Shown: piece by piece, positions 1 through 9,121 of the stretch
Layout of the letters: every line of letters starts with the position of its first letter
Position numbering within the stretch: position 1 is the first letter of the stretch
Assembly (NCBI RefSeq): GCF_000407485.1
Contig: NZ_ASWD01000005.1
Location: 1-64,000 of the forward strand
DNA: 64,000 bases
Direction: 5' to 3'
Source of the DNA: Enterococcus pallens ATCC BAA-351
GTDB taxonomy: Bacteria; Bacillota; Bacilli; Lactobacillales; Enterococcaceae
Program-made: the position numbers and the translations under genes
The notes under the pieces: generated by a model
Databases searched by the model: none
Seen by the model: only the letters and a program-made list of their open reading frames with translations
What the model was told of the DNA's origin: nothing

Positions 1-1278
1 TTCACGGTAACGGAAAAGTCCTTTAAAGGAGAATTGTTAAAAGGAGCCTCTACCTTTTTCCAAGAAAAAAGAGCTGATTTTGGCTTGTTCTGGAATAAGA
101 AAAATGGCTTTTTGATTGATGGAAATCAACTGTTGATAGTGCTAGATGCAGAAAATGAATTTGAACTAAATGAACAGTTTTATTGCTTATTAAATGACCA
201 AGAAGAAACAAAGCATAAAGCAAATCAGGGGAAGGTATTTTCTAAGTCCAATGTCTCAGTCGCTATTGTTGGCGATACGTATATGGGTGAATGGTATGCC
301 GCTCATCGAAAACGATTGGGACGCTGGGATCCAATCATAGATGAAGGGTATGACTATTCTTTTCGAGAAGTTGAATCGATGATAAACAATGCCGATTTTA
401 CGATCGCAAACCTAGAAGCAGTCTTAGTAAATGATCCTTCAGATTCTCCGTTAAAAAGAATAAAGAAATTTGTATTGGGAGGAGATAAAGAAGAGACAAC
501 AGCTGTATTGAAAAGACAGGGCATTGATTTAGTCACCTTAGCTACGAACCACATTGGCGATTTTGGGCAAGCGGGTGTTCAACAAACGGTTCAATCCTTG
601 AAGGAAAAAAAGATCGCCTATATTGGCTCGGGTGAAACGGTTGAAGAAGCGAGTCAACCTTTCCGCTTGAAAACAAGGTCGCAGGAAGTCTTTATCTTTA
701 ATGCCTATTGGTACAAACGGTATCAATATCGCAGTACGAATACTTATGCTATTGGTGAAAATTTGGGTGCAGCGTGCATCTCTACTCACTTTTGCGAGAA
801 AATCAAAGCCTTCAAAGCTGAGCATCCAAATGCCAAAATCGTTGTTATTGCCCATTGGGGAGTTGATTTCCGACCAATTCTTAACTATCAGAGAGCTAAT
901 GCGAAGCGTTTGGCTGATGCAGGAGCTGATTTGATTCTCGGACATGGTCCCCATGCCCTTCAGGCTGTGGGAAAGATTGATGCAACAGATATCTTTTATA
1001 GCCTTGGGAATTTTGTGTTTAACAGTGATGGTGAATACAAGGCACATCCGAAAGCTCTGCCTTATGGAGGCATTGTAACCTTGAACTTCAAAGGGAAATC
1101 CTTATATGCCGCCATGAAATTCATTGAAACCAATAATTTAAAAACTCAGTGGATTCCTAAAGAAGTCACCAGTGAGGAGTTCCAAGAAATCGTTCAGGCA
1201 TTTGAGAAAGAGAAATTCCAAGAAAATGGCTGGGAAGTCAATGAATCAGAAAAAGAAATCACAAAGAAACTTTGGTAG
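1..1278 (+). CDS. CapA-family (poly-gamma-glutamate capsule type) metallophosphatase-like protein, 5' end outside window
   Basis: The frame is open from base 1, so the start lies upstream; the TTG at 34 is not a convincing start. About 80 residues of unassigned N-terminal sequence precede a CapA-type domain. Its motifs are AIVGDTYMGE, ADFTIANLEAVL, TLATNHIGDFG, VIAHWGVDFR, LILGHGPHALQ and YSLGNFVFN, the last two being hallmarks of the PGA_cap/CapA fold, which is related to calcineurin-like phosphoesterases. CapA proteins belong to polyglutamate capsule machinery, but their reaction is unsettled. The next gene starts 14 bases downstream on the same strand, and the following genes encode Mur-type ligases, so a role in making or exporting an amino-acid-containing surface polymer is likely. 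No membrane segment is visible in the part present. Confidence 0.85.
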   Translation, partial: FTVTEKSFKGELLKGASTFFQEKRADFGLFWNKKNGFLIDGNQLLIVLDAENEFELNEQFYCLLNDQEETKHKANQGKVFSKSNVSVAIVGDTYMGEWYAAHRKRLGRWDPIIDEGYDYSFREVESMINNADFTIANLEAVLVNDPSDSPLKRIKKFVLGGDKEETTAVLKRQGIDLVTLATNHIGDFGQAGVQQTVQSLKEKKIAYIGSGETVEEASQPFRLKTRSQEVFIFNAYWYKRYQYRSTNTYAIGENLGAACISTHFCEKIKAFKAEHPNAKIVVIAHWGVDFRPILNYQRANAKRLADAGADLILGHGPHALQAVGKIDATDIFYSLGNFVFNSDGEYKAHPKALPYGGIVTLNFKGKSLYAAMKFIETNNLKTQWIPKEVTSEEFQEIVQAFEKEKFQENGWEVNESEKEITKKLW

Positions 1279-1292
1279 GAAGGATTAAGCGG

Positions 1293-3104
1293 ATGGAAAC
1301 TTGGGCAGTAGTATGTGGTGCAGTTCGCGAAGAATTAGATCTTCGTTTAGCGATGAATAAGCTATTGGAATTACGGGAATCAGGAATCCTTGCAGGGATT
1401 ATTATTAGTACTTGGGAGCAGGAATTTAATCGTTTTCCAGAATTACGAGCGCAATTAGAGCAAAATGAGGTAATAATCATTGAACAGCGACCATTAGAAT
1501 CGCGAGTAACGATTGGTAGAACCAATTCGATTAATTATATGCGGCAGGCGCTGCAGTTTCAAGCAGCGTTAGATATTCTTCCTGAGGATTGCTTTGTTCT
1601 TAAAGCGAGAACGGATCGGTCGTTGCATCAAATTCTTCAGATTGAGCCGCATTTATTTGAAGAGCCGCAAAAGGTTGGCTTCTCAGCGGGAATGGTGCAA
1701 CGATCCATGCCTCATATTTTTGAGTACAAGGTAACGGTTTTTAACGCCAGAATCCAACGAATCTTCAACTTTAGTGATTTTGTCTTTTGGGGGTATATAG
1801 GAGATGTTCGAAAGTTTATCAATTTCAATATTGCGGAAATGACCTTTAACCGTGATTTAGTTGCGAATACTCAATGGTTTCTTTATCCCTTTTCTGAGAA
1901 TTTTCCGGTTATTCGAGATTATTTTAGAATGATTAACTTTCGCCCTTTAATTAATGGGATGAAAGAGTACTTTGAAGGGGAAGACTACGAAGAAACTTTT
2001 CCAGCGTTCTTCTATCGGGTATATGGTAGTTATCTGTTGATTCTTTCCTATTATTTTGAACTAGTGGATATGCGAAGAGATTTAGAATCGACTACCTATA
2101 AGTTCAAAGATGGGTTAGAGAATACGACCTACCATTTTTTGGAGTTGTTTAAAGGAGCAAAAGAAAAAGGTCTCGTACATTCCTCTTTAGGCTGTGTTTT
2201 ACTGAACAATAAAGTGATCGAACAGGTGTTGAATCCGGTGGCTTGTACTGGAAATAGTTCGGATGAAATCTTTCATCAATTTGTACAACAAGAGACGCTG
2301 TTTCAAACGATTCAGGAAAATGAATATGAAGAATTAGCTGACTTTGAAAAGAAAAAGGGTTGGGGAATCCAACGTCATTGGTTAAGAAGAAACAATTGGC
2401 ACGGTAAGCTAGAACAACAAATGCCGGACTACGACGAGAATGTATTGACGTATGTGTTCAATGGCTTAACCAAAAAGGAAAGCCAGCAACTGTTGGAAGA
2501 ATTGAAAATGGTCGATCGAACAGATTTCTATTTGTATAGCTATTGGCTGAGTGTTGAAAAGCTCGGCTGGGAAGCGGTGGAACAAATGGTGATTCCACTT
2601 GCCCGAACGCAAAATCAAGAAGCGGTTTTAATGGTTTGTCGTGTACTGCGTGGGAACAAGATAAAGGATGCCAAAGTGATCGAGAGTCTTAGGCACCTGA
2701 TTCGAGTAACCTATGGTGTAAGAAAACAGCGTGGCACGCTTAATATTAAAACCTGTCAGTTGATGATTGATTTACTCATGTATGAGCAACCAACAGAGGA
2801 TAAACCTGGCTTTTACAGGAATACGGAGCTTTCTTTCATTTTGACTAACTATCTTGAAAAAGAGGAAGCTGAACGTATAAGAAAAGAAGCATTTACTAAA
2901 GCAGAGTTGGTGGCTTTTTTATATGAACTTTCCGATAGTTATCGAAAGAAAGGGCGCGGAACTCGAGCCTTAAGGTTATTGGAGTTAGCTACTGAATTGG
3001 ACTTTGACAAAGAAGCGATGGAAAAAATGCTGCAGAGATATGTTAGTCGAAAGGCTGATAAAAACGCACTGCTAACCAGAAAGACACTAACATTGTTTTC
3101 GTAA
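1293..3104 (+). CDS. WavE-like putative glycosyltransferase with helical C-terminus
   Basis: 603 aa. The start ATG 1293 has AGGAAGGA at 1277-1284. The N-terminal half opens with a nucleotide-sugar-transferase-like strand (WAVVCGAVREE), then IIISTWEQE and FVLKARTDRS. The last resembles the K-x-R-[ST]-D motif of WavE/LPS-synthesis proteins. The C-terminal 250 residues are rich in short helices resembling TPR/Sel1 repeats, for example SYRKKGRGTRALRLLELA. No signal peptide or membrane span is evident. It sits between the CapA-like gene and the MurF-like genes on the same strand, so it may build the glycan acceptor of the cluster's product. The WavE assignment rests on motif likeness only; it could be another cytosolic glycosyltransferase-like family. 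Confidence 0.55.
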   Translation: METWAVVCGAVREELDLRLAMNKLLELRESGILAGIIISTWEQEFNRFPELRAQLEQNEVIIIEQRPLESRVTIGRTNSINYMRQALQFQAALDILPEDCFVLKARTDRSLHQILQIEPHLFEEPQKVGFSAGMVQRSMPHIFEYKVTVFNARIQRIFNFSDFVFWGYIGDVRKFINFNIAEMTFNRDLVANTQWFLYPFSENFPVIRDYFRMINFRPLINGMKEYFEGEDYEETFPAFFYRVYGSYLLILSYYFELVDMRRDLESTTYKFKDGLENTTYHFLELFKGAKEKGLVHSSLGCVLLNNKVIEQVLNPVACTGNSSDEIFHQFVQQETLFQTIQENEYEELADFEKKKGWGIQRHWLRRNNWHGKLEQQMPDYDENVLTYVFNGLTKKESQQLLEELKMVDRTDFYLYSYWLSVEKLGWEAVEQMVIPLARTQNQEAVLMVCRVLRGNKIKDAKVIESLRHLIRVTYGVRKQRGTLNIKTCQLMIDLLMYEQPTEDKPGFYRNTELSFILTNYLEKEEAERIRKEAFTKAELVAFLYELSDSYRKKGRGTRALRLLELATELDFDKEAMEKMLQRYVSRKADKNALLTRKTLTLFS

Positions 3105-3176
3105 ATCTGAACCACATAGGACTAAAACGAGAGGGGAGTACGATTCTTTCATTTTTGAAATAATCGGATAAAATGC

Positions 3177-5390
3177 ATGAAACAAATGGAAAAACTGTTA
3201 TTTCAGCCAGCTAGACTAACCTTTACCCAAGAGAAAATAACCAGCAGAAGACCCAGTGGGACGAGGCTTTCACCTTGGGGAACGATTCATTTATTAACTT
3301 ATTTAGTTATTTTGATTGATATAGAATCTGGTAAGCTTTCGCCTAATCAAGAAATTCGTTTTCCTGCAGAGGCTGAAAAAGAATATGGCGCGTTGCGTTC
3401 TACTCAAGGACGGATAGGTGAAGTACGTTTATTGCGAGATGTACTGAATCAAGCAGTGTCATTAAATGCACCAGACTGTATTGTGGCATTGTTTGAAGTT
3501 TATGGTGGAGAAAAGGGGCTTTTGCGCAGAATTAATCGTTATTGGAATGTCTCGAATTATTCCCGACAGATTCCAACCGGAAGAAAGAAAGACCCACAAC
3601 GAAGCAATCTGTATGATTATTATAAAATTGGCAGCTATTTTTTGGATTTAAAAGAAGAAACGTTATCTCTTCTTGCAAATAAGGATCATGAGATTAACGG
3701 GAAAGTATACAAAGCTCAGTCTTCCTTCGACGGGAAGGGAGAGATTATTGCTAGTATTTTCTGGGGCACGAATCAAAGTGATTGTTTGATTTTTTACAAA
3801 AAAGAGGATCTAGTAACTTGTTCCTTGGTAATTAATGGGGAAAATGTAACGCATACTTCTGAGCTAGCCTTGAATCCATCGAATGAATTGGTTGAATCAG
3901 AGGTGAAGGTAAAGGATACAGGTACGTTTAAGGAATGTCTGGAGGCTAATTTCGAAGGGTACTTTTTAAATGAAGCGATCGCTGAAAATATTATTATAGA
4001 TCATACCGTCTGCGATCAAAGCTCGATTGTGCGAGACAATTGGAAAAATGTCGCCTTCATTGCTTTTTCAGCAGAAAGCTACAAGGCGATGCTTTCAAAG
4101 AGCAAACGTGGCTTTCATGGCAATGAGTTGATTTCTAAATATAAGATCGAAGAAAATATCTCGGTGATTATTACTGACGAACCGATCCCGCACCTGAAGG
4201 ATAAGATTCTGCAATTTATTGTCCCAAACAGCTTTACCTTCGCTTATGAATATGCTGCTTATCAAATGGAAACTTATCAAGGAAAATTTTGTGCGATTAC
4301 AGGAAGTGCTGGGAAATCCTCTACGCGATTGATGCTGGCTCATTTACTCAGTGAAGCAGGAAAATCCTTTGGTAATTTTGGCAATGCCAATCTGCATTAT
4401 TCTACCTTTAGTTTGTCCTTGGAAATTAGTAATCAATATGACTTTATACTCTTTGAAGCAGCTGTAGGAGCAATGAATCGCTTAGGATATGGCAATAATG
4501 CTTATATGTGGCAGTTGGATGTGGCTATCGTCAGCTCATTTGGCAGTGCCCATGCCATCAGTGGGATTGAAGGAAACTTGCGAGTGAAGAAACACCTTTT
4601 TCATGGGGTGAAAGAGAACGGTTATGTAGTACTCAATAAAGATATTGAAGCGCCTTATTTGGAAGTCTTCGTCCAAAAAGCCGAGTCTTTAAGCTTGAAT
4701 ATTTTATACAGCAGCTTGACGGATACAACCGCTGATTGCTATTTATTGGAAAAGAACGTATTGAAAGATAAAACAGAGGTCCGAGTGGCTTTTCGCGGAA
4801 GAGAAATCAGCTTCGCTTTATCAACGGATAGTGACGGCCAAATTCAAAATGCCATGAATTCTTTGTTGGCTATGGATGTGATGGGCCACAAGGTGGAAGA
4901 TCACCTGCATTTATTTGAAACCTACCAGAGCTTTGAGCGAATACTGCGACCACTTGAATTAACCTTTGACTCCAATAAGGTAACGGTGATTGATGATACC
5001 CACAATAGCTCCGTTGAATCAATGATCAATGGCATTGAATTTTTTGCGGATAAAAAAACTTTTTATAAAGGAAAGAAATTATTGGTGTTGGGGGAGATTG
5101 CGGACTTAGGAAATGACGCCATCATGCATCACCAGCGACTCATTCCTTACATTAACAAAGCCCAACCAGATCATGTCATTCTATATGGCGAACCGTTCAA
5201 AGAATTATCTTTAGAGGTTGAGCAGGTAACGATATGCGAGACCAAAGAAGAGGCGGCTCAAAAGGTGATCGAAGAAAGCACGGAGGATTCGCTGGTCTTT
5301 GTCAAAGGCTCGCACGGTATTGGGTTCCACGATGTCATTGAAGTGTTAAAGAAACAAGCGGAAGGCAGTCAGGAGGTCAAGAATGGTTAA
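3177..5390 (+). CDS. MurF-like ligase with N-terminal inactive DD-peptidase-like domain (copy 1)
   Basis: 737 aa. Residues about 20-210 follow the S11 DD-carboxypeptidase pattern, but the catalytic motifs are lost: SxxK is GTIH and SxN is NAP in LNAPDCIVALFEVYGG. Residues about 270-370 resemble a Mur N-terminal domain. A Mur central domain starts with the P-loop GSAGKSSTRLM near residue 375, followed by LFEAAVGAM and SSFGSAHA. The C-terminal domain carries DDTHNSS near 606, LLVLGEIADLG and FVKGSHG near 710. These match MurF (DDxYNANP, VLGDMxELG, KGSR) better than other Mur enzymes. MurF adds D-Ala-D-Ala to a UDP-MurNAc-peptide; the acceptor here is unknown. The start is uncertain because no good SD lies before ATG 3177 or ATG 3186. 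It overlaps the next gene by 8 bases. The second copy is at 6893-9121. Confidence 0.8.
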   Translation: MKQMEKLLFQPARLTFTQEKITSRRPSGTRLSPWGTIHLLTYLVILIDIESGKLSPNQEIRFPAEAEKEYGALRSTQGRIGEVRLLRDVLNQAVSLNAPDCIVALFEVYGGEKGLLRRINRYWNVSNYSRQIPTGRKKDPQRSNLYDYYKIGSYFLDLKEETLSLLANKDHEINGKVYKAQSSFDGKGEIIASIFWGTNQSDCLIFYKKEDLVTCSLVINGENVTHTSELALNPSNELVESEVKVKDTGTFKECLEANFEGYFLNEAIAENIIIDHTVCDQSSIVRDNWKNVAFIAFSAESYKAMLSKSKRGFHGNELISKYKIEENISVIITDEPIPHLKDKILQFIVPNSFTFAYEYAAYQMETYQGKFCAITGSAGKSSTRLMLAHLLSEAGKSFGNFGNANLHYSTFSLSLEISNQYDFILFEAAVGAMNRLGYGNNAYMWQLDVAIVSSFGSAHAISGIEGNLRVKKHLFHGVKENGYVVLNKDIEAPYLEVFVQKAESLSLNILYSSLTDTTADCYLLEKNVLKDKTEVRVAFRGREISFALSTDSDGQIQNAMNSLLAMDVMGHKVEDHLHLFETYQSFERILRPLELTFDSNKVTVIDDTHNSSVESMINGIEFFADKKTFYKGKKLLVLGEIADLGNDAIMHHQRLIPYINKAQPDHVILYGEPFKELSLEVEQVTICETKEEAAQKVIEESTEDSLVFVKGSHGIGFHDVIEVLKKQAEGSQEVKNG

Positions 5391-6840
5391 TCAGGAGTGG
5401 ACAGAAACAGAAAATATAGTTCCAAATTTGTTGAAAAATTCTTGGTGGACCGCGGGTATCCAGGAGTGGGAAGCAAGCTATGGAGAGGTAGAACTGACAG
5501 AAGATGGTTCTGGATTCATGAATCTATCGATGGATAGCTCGACCTCTTGTCAAGTAAATCAGCGAGTAGCTTTAAAACCCAAACATCGCTATTTCGTCAT
5601 GTTCGATGTAAAGGTTACGCGCTACGTAAAGGGCTTGTTTGGGGTTCATTTCAATGGGAAATTCGAGGCAGGCAGTCCTTCAATGGGGCTGAGACGATTA
5701 TCCAATGGCTACGAAACCATTACCGGTGTGTTGAAAACACCTGAAGCGTGGCGTCCGCAGTTAGTTTTTGCCGGAAGTATTCATCGTGCAGACGGAGCAG
5801 GAACGATTCGCCGTCTATCCCTGTTTGATTTAACTGAATTATATGGTGAAGGAAACGAACCGGAAGCCGATGAGTTTTACCAACTGCTGCCTAATAGACA
5901 GGACGAAAGTGGCTTGCATTTGTCCGTCCGAGAATCTTTTTCGACGTTAAGCTGTCAGCTGTACAAGCACCACTTCCAGAGTCCGGTCACAGATGAAGAA
6001 GCTTCAGCTATTTTTTTAGCAGAAATGCGAAAGAAAACACAGCTTTTAGGAATGGATAATACCACGTTAAAGAACATCAATGGTTTCTATGCGAAAGGAC
6101 AGCTGACCACCTCAAGAGATTTGATAAAACTGGGACTACATGCGACTGGCTATGGAAATCTGCTTTCTATTTGGGGAAAGCAAGAACATACGGCAGCGAT
6201 CTACGGCAGGAATGTACGGAAGGTCTCTCTCAAGTCAGCGATGACTGACGAAGCAGAAACTTCTTATACGATCCTAGGTGGAAAATTTGATGGTGTAGGG
6301 AATAAGACTCTTAATTCCCTAGCATTGTTAGCTGATAAGGAAGGCGAATTATATCTAGCTTCTGTAATGGGCGCATCCAGCGAGAAGGGACTGGCTGATC
6401 GTCATGAAGCGATAAAAGAATTGATCGACGCGGCGAAAAAGAAAAAAAAGACAGCCGCTTTACAATCTCCAGAAGGGTTCAAAGCAAAATCCGGGAGTAT
6501 TCTTTTAATGCCTAAAGGGAATCCTCACTATTACACGTGTTCGCCACCCAAGTGCACGTATAGTGTTCATGAGACGGAACCTATTCCACCTGCTTCGCTA
6601 ACTAAATTGATCAATGCCTTGGTGGTTTTGGATCATGTACAGAATTTGTATGAAACCTTTGAAGTTACGTCGTTTGATCTCTTGGGAGAAAGTGGTCCGA
6701 AGCTGGGTGAAGGAGATATCCTCAGTCACTTAGACGCGCTCCACTTTTTACTCTTGTCCAGTTCAAATACGGCTGCGAAGGCATTTTCTAGAGTTGTTGG
6801 ACATAAAATTGTCCAATCGAGAGGGCGGATCACTCTCTAA
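5383..6840 (+). CDS. Jelly-roll domain plus circularly permuted S11-type DD-peptidase (copy 1)
   Basis: 485 aa; ATG 5383 with AGGAGG at 5371-5376. There is no signal peptide, so it is probably cytoplasmic. Residues about 10-165 look like a carbohydrate-binding or tail-type jelly roll (LLKNSWWTAG, LFDLTELYGEGNEP). Next comes what is normally the C-terminal half of an S11 peptidase: AEMRKKTQLLGM, NGFYAKGQLTTSRDL, and LGGKFDG at the KTG position. The normal N-terminal half follows at the C-terminus: GSILLMPKG, then PPASLTKL (SxxK, near 405) and LSSSNTAAKAF (SxN, near 460). The motif order is therefore K(T)G, SxxK, SxN instead of SxxK, SxN, KTG. The KFDG sequence differs from KTG/KSG, so activity is doubtful. 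It is translationally coupled to the MurF-like gene. Confidence 0.72.
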   Translation: MVNQEWTETENIVPNLLKNSWWTAGIQEWEASYGEVELTEDGSGFMNLSMDSSTSCQVNQRVALKPKHRYFVMFDVKVTRYVKGLFGVHFNGKFEAGSPSMGLRRLSNGYETITGVLKTPEAWRPQLVFAGSIHRADGAGTIRRLSLFDLTELYGEGNEPEADEFYQLLPNRQDESGLHLSVRESFSTLSCQLYKHHFQSPVTDEEASAIFLAEMRKKTQLLGMDNTTLKNINGFYAKGQLTTSRDLIKLGLHATGYGNLLSIWGKQEHTAAIYGRNVRKVSLKSAMTDEAETSYTILGGKFDGVGNKTLNSLALLADKEGELYLASVMGASSEKGLADRHEAIKELIDAAKKKKKTAALQSPEGFKAKSGSILLMPKGNPHYYTCSPPKCTYSVHETEPIPPASLTKLINALVVLDHVQNLYETFEVTSFDLLGESGPKLGEGDILSHLDALHFLLLSSSNTAAKAFSRVVGHKIVQSRGRITL

Positions 6841-6892
6841 ACGAAATGATAAACACACAAACGCTTTTTAGATGAAGGAGCACGAGCAGCTA

Positions 6893-9121
6893 ATGAGTTC
6901 AAGGTGTAACAAAATGCCGATGTTTAGACCAACCAACTTAACATTTACGAAAAACCAACTAACTAGCAAAAGGATAGACGGAAACCGTTGTGCTATTTTT
7001 GGGACCATGCATTTACTCTTGTATTATCAGATTTTAACGGATCTTCAAAACGAGGTTCTATCCCCAGAGCAGACGCTTCGTTTTTCTTCTGAAGCGGCTA
7101 AGGAATACGGAGCGATGCGTTCAACCAAGGGACAAGCGGGAGAAGTTCGATTGGTAACGGATGTGCTGAATCAAGCAATTTCTTTTAATGCACCAGATTG
7201 TATCGTAGCATTGTTTGAAGTGTATGGCGGTTGGGAAAACACGCAAAGAAAACTGAACCAGCTGGCAAGAACCTTAGGGATATCCAATCATTCAAGGGTT
7301 TCTCCCACTGGCAGGAAAGAAACAATTCAACTCAGTAATGTCTACGATTATTATAAAATTGGCGTGGCTTTTTTGAGTTTGGAGCGGAGAATGCATGCTT
7401 ACGTGAAAAACAGAAGGCATACAATTCATGGGATTAGGTATGAGCCGCAAGGCGTGAACGAGGGAGAATGCATTGTTTCCAGTATTTATTGGGGGACAGA
7501 CAGAAATAACTGCTTGCTCTTTTTAGATAAGGGTGAGGAGCTGGAAGGTTCATTAGTAATCAATGGGGAGACTCAGCAGAAAACCACTCAGCTGGCTCTA
7601 GGAATGGCTGAGGTAAAAGCTTATGAACCGCTGTTGGAAGCTAGCCAAGCAGCGTCATATGTAGACTGGCTGACCCAACGATTTGATGGGTATTTTCTAA
7701 ATGAACAAATAGCCGCTGGGCTAGAGGTCGAGCATGTTTCGATGGATGAAAGCTATATTCGAAACAGTCATTGGGAGAAAGTCGCATTCATCGCTTTATC
7801 GGCTTCAAACTTTCGCTCGTTGGTTCCCAGTTCGAAGCGAACCTTTCATATGAATGAACAAGTGAAAAAGTCTCCACTGCTTGAGGCCATGTCTGTGATT
7901 ATTACCGATAAACCGATCGAAGAATTAAAGGAGAAAATCCCTCAATACATTGTTCCTGACAGTCTGCTTTTTGCCTATCAGTATGCTTCTTATATGTCTG
8001 AAGCTTATCAAGGGAAATTTATCCCGATTACCGGCAGTGCCGGCAAGTCCTCCACTCGGTTGATGTTAAGTCATTTGTTAGAAAATACGGGGAAGATATT
8101 CGAGAATTATGGGAATGTGAATCTACATTATCCCACATTCGGATTGAGCTTAGAGATTAATTCTACCTATGACTTTGCTTTGTTTGAAGCAGCTGGGGCC
8201 ACGATGAATGCTTTGTCTTATGGTAATAATGCCTATATTTGGCAAGCAAAGGTAGCGATCATTACCTCCTTTGGAACCGCTCATGCAGCTGATGGTATTG
8301 ACCGTAATCTATTCGTGAAGAAGCAGCTTTTCTTTGGCGTGAAGGAAGGCGGATATGCCGTAATCAATGGAGATATCGAAGAAAACTATTTAACTCCTAT
8401 CCTAGATATGGCAAAATCGCTCAATTTGACGATTCTTTTGTACAGCTTGAAACAGGAAAACGTGGCTTGCTTTGTTGAGGAAAAGAACGTTCTAAAAGAC
8501 CGAACAGAGATCAGGCTTTCTTTAATGAACAAAGAAATCAGCTTTTCACTCAAGACGGATAGTGATGGGCAGATTCAAAATGCGATGGCGGCTTTGTTGG
8601 CGATAGAATGTCTTGGCTACCCAGCAGAGAAATATGCCGAAAAACTTTTTAATTTCCAAAGCTTTGATCGGATATTAAGACCGCTTGAACTCAAACTGGA
8701 GAATAAAAAGGTGACTGTGGTGGATGATACCCATAACAGTTCAATTGAGTCTGCCATTAACGGTATTCACTATTTTACAAAGAAGAAGCAGTTTTACAGT
8801 GGCACCTCACTGCTGGTACTAGGAGAAACAGCTGGATTAGGGGCTCAAACACAGGAGCAGCATCGACGACTAGAACCAGCGATCAATGCGTCTTCAGCGG
8901 ACAAAATTATTTTTTATGGCGAGCCCTTCAAAGGCTTGGAAATTAAGAATGATCAGGTTGTACAATGTGAGACAAAAGATCAGGTGGTTCAGGAGATTAA
9001 GCAAGCGTTGACAGAAGATTCCTATGTGTTTGTCAAAGGCTCCCATGGTATCGGTTTTTACGAAGTGATCGATCAGCTGAAGCAAGAGGCTAATTTTATA
9101 AAAAAAGAGGAGTGTGAGTAG
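6893..9121 (+). CDS. MurF-like ligase with N-terminal inactive DD-peptidase-like domain (copy 2)
   Basis: 742 aa from ATG 6893, with AAGGAG at 6875-6880; the longer frame from 6872 has no SD. Its architecture matches the 3177-5390 gene and the two are clear paralogues. The S11-like domain is inactive, with GTMH in place of SxxK and NAP in place of SxN (FNAPDCIVALFEVYGG). The Mur P-loop is GSAGKSSTRLM, followed by LFEAAGATM and TSFGTAHA. The MurF-like C-terminus has DDTHNSS, LLVLGETAGLG and FVKGSHG. The family reaction is ATP-dependent ligation of a D-Ala-D-Ala dipeptide to a carboxylate. The acceptor here is unknown and probably not UDP-MurNAc-tripeptide, given the domain fusion and neighbours. 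The stop abuts the GTG start of the next gene. Confidence 0.8.
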   Translation: MSSRCNKMPMFRPTNLTFTKNQLTSKRIDGNRCAIFGTMHLLLYYQILTDLQNEVLSPEQTLRFSSEAAKEYGAMRSTKGQAGEVRLVTDVLNQAISFNAPDCIVALFEVYGGWENTQRKLNQLARTLGISNHSRVSPTGRKETIQLSNVYDYYKIGVAFLSLERRMHAYVKNRRHTIHGIRYEPQGVNEGECIVSSIYWGTDRNNCLLFLDKGEELEGSLVINGETQQKTTQLALGMAEVKAYEPLLEASQAASYVDWLTQRFDGYFLNEQIAAGLEVEHVSMDESYIRNSHWEKVAFIALSASNFRSLVPSSKRTFHMNEQVKKSPLLEAMSVIITDKPIEELKEKIPQYIVPDSLLFAYQYASYMSEAYQGKFIPITGSAGKSSTRLMLSHLLENTGKIFENYGNVNLHYPTFGLSLEINSTYDFALFEAAGATMNALSYGNNAYIWQAKVAIITSFGTAHAADGIDRNLFVKKQLFFGVKEGGYAVINGDIEENYLTPILDMAKSLNLTILLYSLKQENVACFVEEKNVLKDRTEIRLSLMNKEISFSLKTDSDGQIQNAMAALLAIECLGYPAEKYAEKLFNFQSFDRILRPLELKLENKKVTVVDDTHNSSIESAINGIHYFTKKKQFYSGTSLLVLGETAGLGAQTQEQHRRLEPAINASSADKIIFYGEPFKGLEIKNDQVVQCETKDQVVQEIKQALTEDSYVFVKGSHGIGFYEVIDQLKQEANFIKKEECE

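Noticed and set aside
1259-1525. Minus-strand ORFs opposite the CapA-like, WavE-like and other genes
   Set aside because: They overlap strong plus-strand genes, lack SD sequences, and have Ser/Arg-rich shadow composition.
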